DNA of 64,000 nt from Phoronis australis (taxonomy: Eukaryota; Phoronida; Phoronidae). The position numbers were made by a program, and so were the translations under genes. The notes below the pieces were generated by a model that had not been told where the DNA came from, searched no databases, and saw nothing but the letters and a program-made list of their open reading frames with translations. The DNA lies in contig NMRA01000254.1 in NCBI GenBank assembly GCA_002633005.1, forward strand, positions 222,124-286,123, given 5' to 3'. Positions 12,301 through 18,300 of this stretch are shown piece after piece (position 1 is the first letter of the stretch; each line of letters starts with the position of its first letter).

Positions 12301-15300
12301 GTATTAGAATTCTCAATGCTCACTACATCTCAACGGACACGCTTCTCGCTTCTTTCCGCTGGCTTTCTTTGCTCTCTGCTCTCTCTCTTCTAAATTCATG
12401 ATGTCTTTTGCTTCATCACGCTGTACTTACTATTTGAACATTCCTCGCACACTAATTCCATTAGAAAATAAATTTACATAGTCGTTATATTTGCACTAAA
12501 CTCCCTGACGAGTATTATTTCCATACAAGTCTGCTTTTCAATCTTAATTGACAAGATTTAGCTTCCCATTATATTAAAGTCTTAAACTATGTGAATAATT
12601 TGTAAAAATACAATGTTTTGTCATAATTCCTGACACAGATTGCTAGTGCAATACAATGAAGTTCTGAGGAAAAACGTGTAAAAAGCATACGACACAGTCT
12701 GACTCAGAAGTGAAATGTCTACAAATTTACTTCATTGTTTCCACCGTGTATTTTGAGCCAATGCAGTATTGCGGTAACTCTTAGTTTTAAAAATAGAAAT
12801 GTGGCTATCACAGCTACTTACAGTGTTCGCCCTACTCTTCCAAAAGATGAAGTCCGGTGGACCCACCTTCCAAAAGCTGAAGTCCGGTGGATTCACCTTC
12901 CAAAAGCTGAAGTCCGGTGGACTCACCTTCCAATATTTTTAGCTCCATTTGATTTTTGGGGTCCATGAAACTTAGTAACGGAATTTCTTTAAAAAAACTC
13001 TCGCAAAGTATGAGCTTTTATTTTTCATAATATTTGTCTGTTTGGACACCATTTTTGCACTTATGTTATTGAGTCTCTACCCTATTGGACTGACTGTAAC
13101 AGGATAGTCTGACCTAAACTGTGATGACCTACTTACGGAGCAACGATGTCATGCATTTGGCTTCGAAAAATGAAACAATCTAATGGTGCTGTTATGTGAA
13201 CAAAGAAAAGAACAAAATAATTTTCATTTGTTTTTAGTTTTATTTATCACAATCTTTGAACAAGAAGTTGCTTCCAAGGGAATGCACTCATCAAGTCAAT
13301 TTGCGTCAAATGACACAAAAACGCAACCTGGGGCGAACACTGTACTTATTTCACAAGTTGAAGAATTGTTACCATATTACTGACTGTCAAATAAATAATC
13401 TTTTCCAACGTGATGTATTTGCAGCAGCTACTGCATTACTTTAAACTCTATATTTTTCCTCTGAGCTTCAAAGATCAACAGTCCCCCCCTAATAGTTTTA
13501 ACTTTTTGATTGCCTAGGTTGCTTGTTAGTAAGGATATAGTTGGATAGACAGGGCACTTCTGGAACCCCAAAGCCAAACAAAGGAAATGATAATTCTATG
13601 AGTAAAAAATTCACAATTCTTTATCGCTCACGTATTGTTTGTCCTAAAAAGTGAAACATAGTACAAATGAGTCAGTAGCAGTCTGTAAAGGTAGTCAGCT
13701 GGAAAGTTGCTAGTAGCATTACATAATATTATGTAATGTTGCCACGCCAACTTTCAGCTTGCCACCAATTGCTCCTATTCTTCCACCCAGTAAGAAACCT
13801 GTAGCCGGTGGTGTTATGGGTGGCGGCGGCGCAGCATGGAACCCTGTCGTTGGAGCTGGAGGCGCTGGTGGAGAGGTCATGGGTCTGGCTAGTGGTGCTG
13901 GTGGAGCTGGCATGGGCGGTGTTGGTGCTGCTGTGGCGCCAGCAGCGGCAGGAGTTGGCGGTGGTGCTGCCGCTGGTGTCGCAGTCGCGTCCATACTAGC
14001 TCTTCTCATGCTGATCAGCTCACTCATCTGGGCCATCTACAAGTGTAAGCCCGGACTGATCCCATGTTGTGGAACCGGAGCCGCGGCTGGCGCCCCTGTT
14101 GCTGGAGCAGCTAGCTATCCCCTTCTGAAAGGAGGCGTCTTTGGGGCCAGCGCTGCAGGAGCTGGAGTAGGAGCAGGTTAGTGAATGGCACCCTGTCTGC
14201 GCGTATGACAGGAAGTACTCCACATTTTAAAGGCATACAGGATATGAGTTGTATTTGTATTTTTAAAAATAAGTAGTTATTGGTATTGTAAGGATGAAGT
14301 GTGAACTTGCCTTAAAAAACTTCATGCTGAAGTGTGTTAAATTGAGCTATTAAAAGTATTTGCTAATAGCTGGTAACAGAAGGGACGTGTATGAGCCAGG
14401 GGCATTTTGTTCAAGAATAAAATAAACTTCATTTTCTTTCTTTCATAAAAACGTAGGATTCAGTAAAACCAGTAAACAGTCTTAAATCCATTAACGATGT
14501 GTGACCTCTGTGAGGCAGTCAATTCACTACAAAATTTGCGTGCTATGAGACCTTCGTATAAGTCTACTATTTTTGTAGGTGCTGGCATGGCCGGTGCCGG
14601 TGCAGGAGCAGGTGGTATGGCTGGTGCTGGTGCTGGCGGTATGGCCGGTGCAGCTGGCGCTGGAATGGCGGTAGGAAGCGGCGCAGGTCTGGCTGTCAAC
14701 GGCATGGCTGGTGGTGGTGGAATCGGTGGCGGTGCTGGATACTCGCAATTTTCAGCCAGCACCATCAACAGGCAAACGGTCTATGACGCTGCTGATGGCT
14801 CAATGGTGGATGGTGGAATGATGATGGGAGAGGGTAGGTACTAGGGACTTGTGGGTAAATGGGAGAGGGTAGGTAGTAGGGACTTGTGGGTAAATGGGAG
14901 AGGGTAAGTACTAGGGACTTGTGGGTAAATGGGAGAGGGTAGGTAGTAGGGACTTGTGGGTAAATGGGAGAGGGTAGGTAGTAGGGACTTGTGGGTAAAT
15001 GGGAGAGGGTAGGTACTAGGGACTTGTGGGTAAATGGGAGAGGGTAGGTACTAGGGACTTGTGGGTAAATGGGAGAGGGTAGGTACTAGGGACTTGTCGG
15101 TAAATGGAAAATCTTGATGCTTGTCCCATGGTATAATCTTTAACCCAAGGTTTTAAACAACAATTGCATAAAATTTAAGAATGGTCTGATGTCATTGGTA
15201 ACTGAATCTTTGGTGTGTGCAGACACGATACTGTACTTAAGAGATTATTGTTGGATATATTTTCTCATGTAATAGTTATTGAGTGATATCTGTTATGTAA

Positions 15301-18300
15301 TGTTTCTCTTATGATGTCTGCTAATAATGCAGGATCTGTTGACGTCATTGGCTACCATTTGCAGGTGGCAACATCTACGACTCTAGCACACTGGCTCACT
15401 CTCAGTACAATACGTCCAGCTACAGTGGTGGCGGTGGCACCATGGGTGGCACCATGGGTGGCACTGGCCGAGGAAACACCATGACCTCTGGCTTCCGCAC
15501 CATGTCAGAGAGTGCCAGCAATTACGGCGGCAGTGGCATGGGTGGTGGTGGCACATTCATCGAAGGCTATGGTAACACGATGGGACACAATGCACAGGTG
15601 CATAATTATTCAACCTCCTCGTCGGTGCATAATTACATGACGGAGTCACGCCAGTTTGGAACTATGGGCGGTGCCAGCACCATGGGGGATTCTACGCAAT
15701 TCTTGGGATTCGGCGGCTCTGTGTCCATGCCGTTCATCACGCTGAACGAGGATGTCAAGGTTGACTGTTGTCTCCTAACTGCCGATGGACGTCACGTGGT
15801 GACAGGCTCCTGTACTGGACCTCCCCAAGTGTGGAACATGGCGGTTGGTATTTAATTTTGAATTCATGTTGTCAGTGTTAGCTTTTATATTTTACTTATA
15901 ACTCTTTCACTGCTAGGTTTCCTAGAACTGCATTTACCAAATTTTGGAGAAACGTAGATAATGCGGTGCAATCAGTAACATGTATCAGCGGTGAAACAGA
16001 ATAAGATTTGGTTGACATACATGTCTAGTCTGACATTTCATTCTTGTAAAAGCAAAATTGTTTTGAATCTGAGACAAAGTATGTGCGGTTAACAGTCTCG
16101 GGAGGCCTGTATGTCAATCACAGTTCTGTATGTCAATCACAGTTCGACAGGTAAGTAATCGACAGAAATTTTTAAAAAAAACGTGGAAAATTATTTTCAT
16201 TCAGGATTTGGTAAAAATGCCTTACTATGTATGACGATGTTGTTATACTAATTATCTCACGGGAAGTTTAGGGTTGATGAGGCAAAGAATGGGCAGGTAC
16301 TCAAGTCACCAAATGGCACATTTGGCTGTAAAAAAGTTAATACAAATAATTGAAAATGACATTTTCTTAAAGCAAATTCAGTCACTGTTGCAATATCAAA
16401 ACATTTTAGGCACTGCCTTCACATATATACTTAATACATGCATTCAAATTCATGACTTTTCTGTTGGAATAACCTAGCAAGAGAAGAGTTAACATTCACA
16501 AGCTCTGGTAGAAGAGTTTTCATCAGGTCTCCAAGAAATGAGACTCATCTTCAATTTCCCCCATATGTCGCATATTCTCTCACTTCTAGGAACACCCATA
16601 TGTCTACCTCTCTCCTGTGCAATTAGTCTTCAAGTATAGATATCGGGGATAATTCTAGCTCTTGCTTTCAACATGGTTGGCATTTTTTCTTTGTGGCCTG
16701 GTATAAATGTTGCCACGGATTTGTCGGCGCAGCTACACCCTAAAACTGACACGGTCCGTAGCTATGGAATTTCTGGTCTTTTCCTGGTATTCACCTGGTA
16801 CGTTTCCAATTTTCTAGAATGGAGAACTTGTGACTGTGATGGCTGGTGATGACATGAACTCTACCGACCTTCACCTTGCACTAAATGACTCTCTGTTGGT
16901 GGGTCAAGTGAGTACAGAACAGACGAGTCTGGACATGTCTGATGTACAGGCGAGCAACAGGGTACCACTGAGGAAGCTACAGGTGGGTCGTTTGTTCTTT
17001 GACATTAAACATGGCAAATACCTGCATTCACTAACATTCTTGTTTTGATAGTTCCCAAATGCTGTGTCATGTCCAATATTCCCATGCAAAACACTAAGTC
17101 TAATCTCAATATTTGAATCTGGACTTGAAAGTAATTTTCACATTTTCCGTTCTATGTTAAAACATTGTTAAGAAAAGAGTGTTTTTTTGTTCTCAAGTAC
17201 GCTATGGTTTACGCAGACGAATTTCTAGTCCCAACTTCACACTTCTTGACCCCTAGATTGGAGTTGCAAACTTGAGTAAAAACTAGAGATTTCATGTTCA
17301 GACTCGAACTTATAACTTTAATGCTGGTGTCGTCAAGTGTAAACTAAGATTAGACAGTTGGTCATCCATGTTAACCACTGTGTGTTGCAGCTCAAAGAAA
17401 AGTTGTTCTGAGTTCACACATCAAAGGTAGAATGAAAAATGTCAAATAACAATTTCGAGTTTTAGTCCGATCCCAAATTGAAAATAAATTGCCTCTAATT
17501 TGAAACCTAACTTTTCTTATGGCAAGTTCTTTAGTGTCACAAGATCCAGGGTTTGTAAAAAGCTACTACTAACTTTAAGATCAGTCGACACTGTCATAAG
17601 TAACATATTATATATTTTTTTCATGTTAAGCCAAATTCAGAACCACCTTCGATGAAAATTTGTGTTCTTTTTGGAATACATCTTAAAAGTATTTTTGCAG
17701 TCTGTAGTGAATTAGTCAGTTCCTAATTTCACAGTTAAACCTCTTGGAATAATACGGAGAATCATTGATTACTGCTGGGGCTAGATTCACTGTCATAACT
17801 TTGAGTTATTTTAGTTTCAAATGGCCGATTATAACTCTGACTTAAATATATCTTTTTCAGTGAGGCGTGGGAATATGTTAGGAACATTTTGTGCCATCAG
17901 CACGCCATCTGTTCGGTCACATCAAGTGTCCTAATGAATATATAAGTTCGAAAAGATTTTTGCCCCCAAATGGGACTTCTGCTAACCGTGCAGACGCTCT
18001 AGCCACTGAGCCATCGGGACCACTGGTCAAAGAGAAATCCAGTGACACTTAGTAGTGGGCATCTTACCCTAGATTAAGGGTAAGATGCTCACTACTAAGT
18101 CTTATTGGATTTCTGTGTTTGACTAGTGGTCCCCTGCATGGTTAGCAGAAGGTCCTGGGTTAGAGTCCCGTTCGGGGGCAAAAATCTTTTCGGACTTATG
18201 TTCATTAGGACATGTGATGTGACCAAAAAGATTATGTGCTGATGGGTAAAAAATGTTTGCAACTCTGATGACTTAATGCAACTATTATCACTGCACAAGG

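Larger units (their letters stand above)
9843..13757 (+). other. Largest intron (3.9 kb) of the receptor gene
   Basis: It contains a SINE head, a hairpin, the CTCF-motif repeat, a 30-bp x3 tandem repeat at 12841-12930 and a 22-bp perfect palindrome just before the acceptor. From 11040 to 12830 I see only AT-rich sequence without recognisable features. Confidence 0.8.

Noticed and set aside
12732-12968. Protein with a 10-residue repeat on either strand
   Set aside because: The 30-bp tandem repeat makes both strands open; it lies in an intron and has no splice support.
13719-14036. Minus-strand Pro/Ala-rich frame opposite the transmembrane exon
   Set aside because: It is the complement of a Gly/Ala-rich coding exon that has correct splice sites and phase on the plus strand.
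14460-14768. Minus-strand Pro/Ala-rich frame opposite exon 14579-14833
   Set aside because: Same reason: a compositional shadow of the GA-rich plus-strand exon.
14826-15105. Possible CRISPR-like array of 35-bp repeats
   Set aside because: Units are contiguous with no unique spacers, and the genome is eukaryotic; it is a minisatellite.
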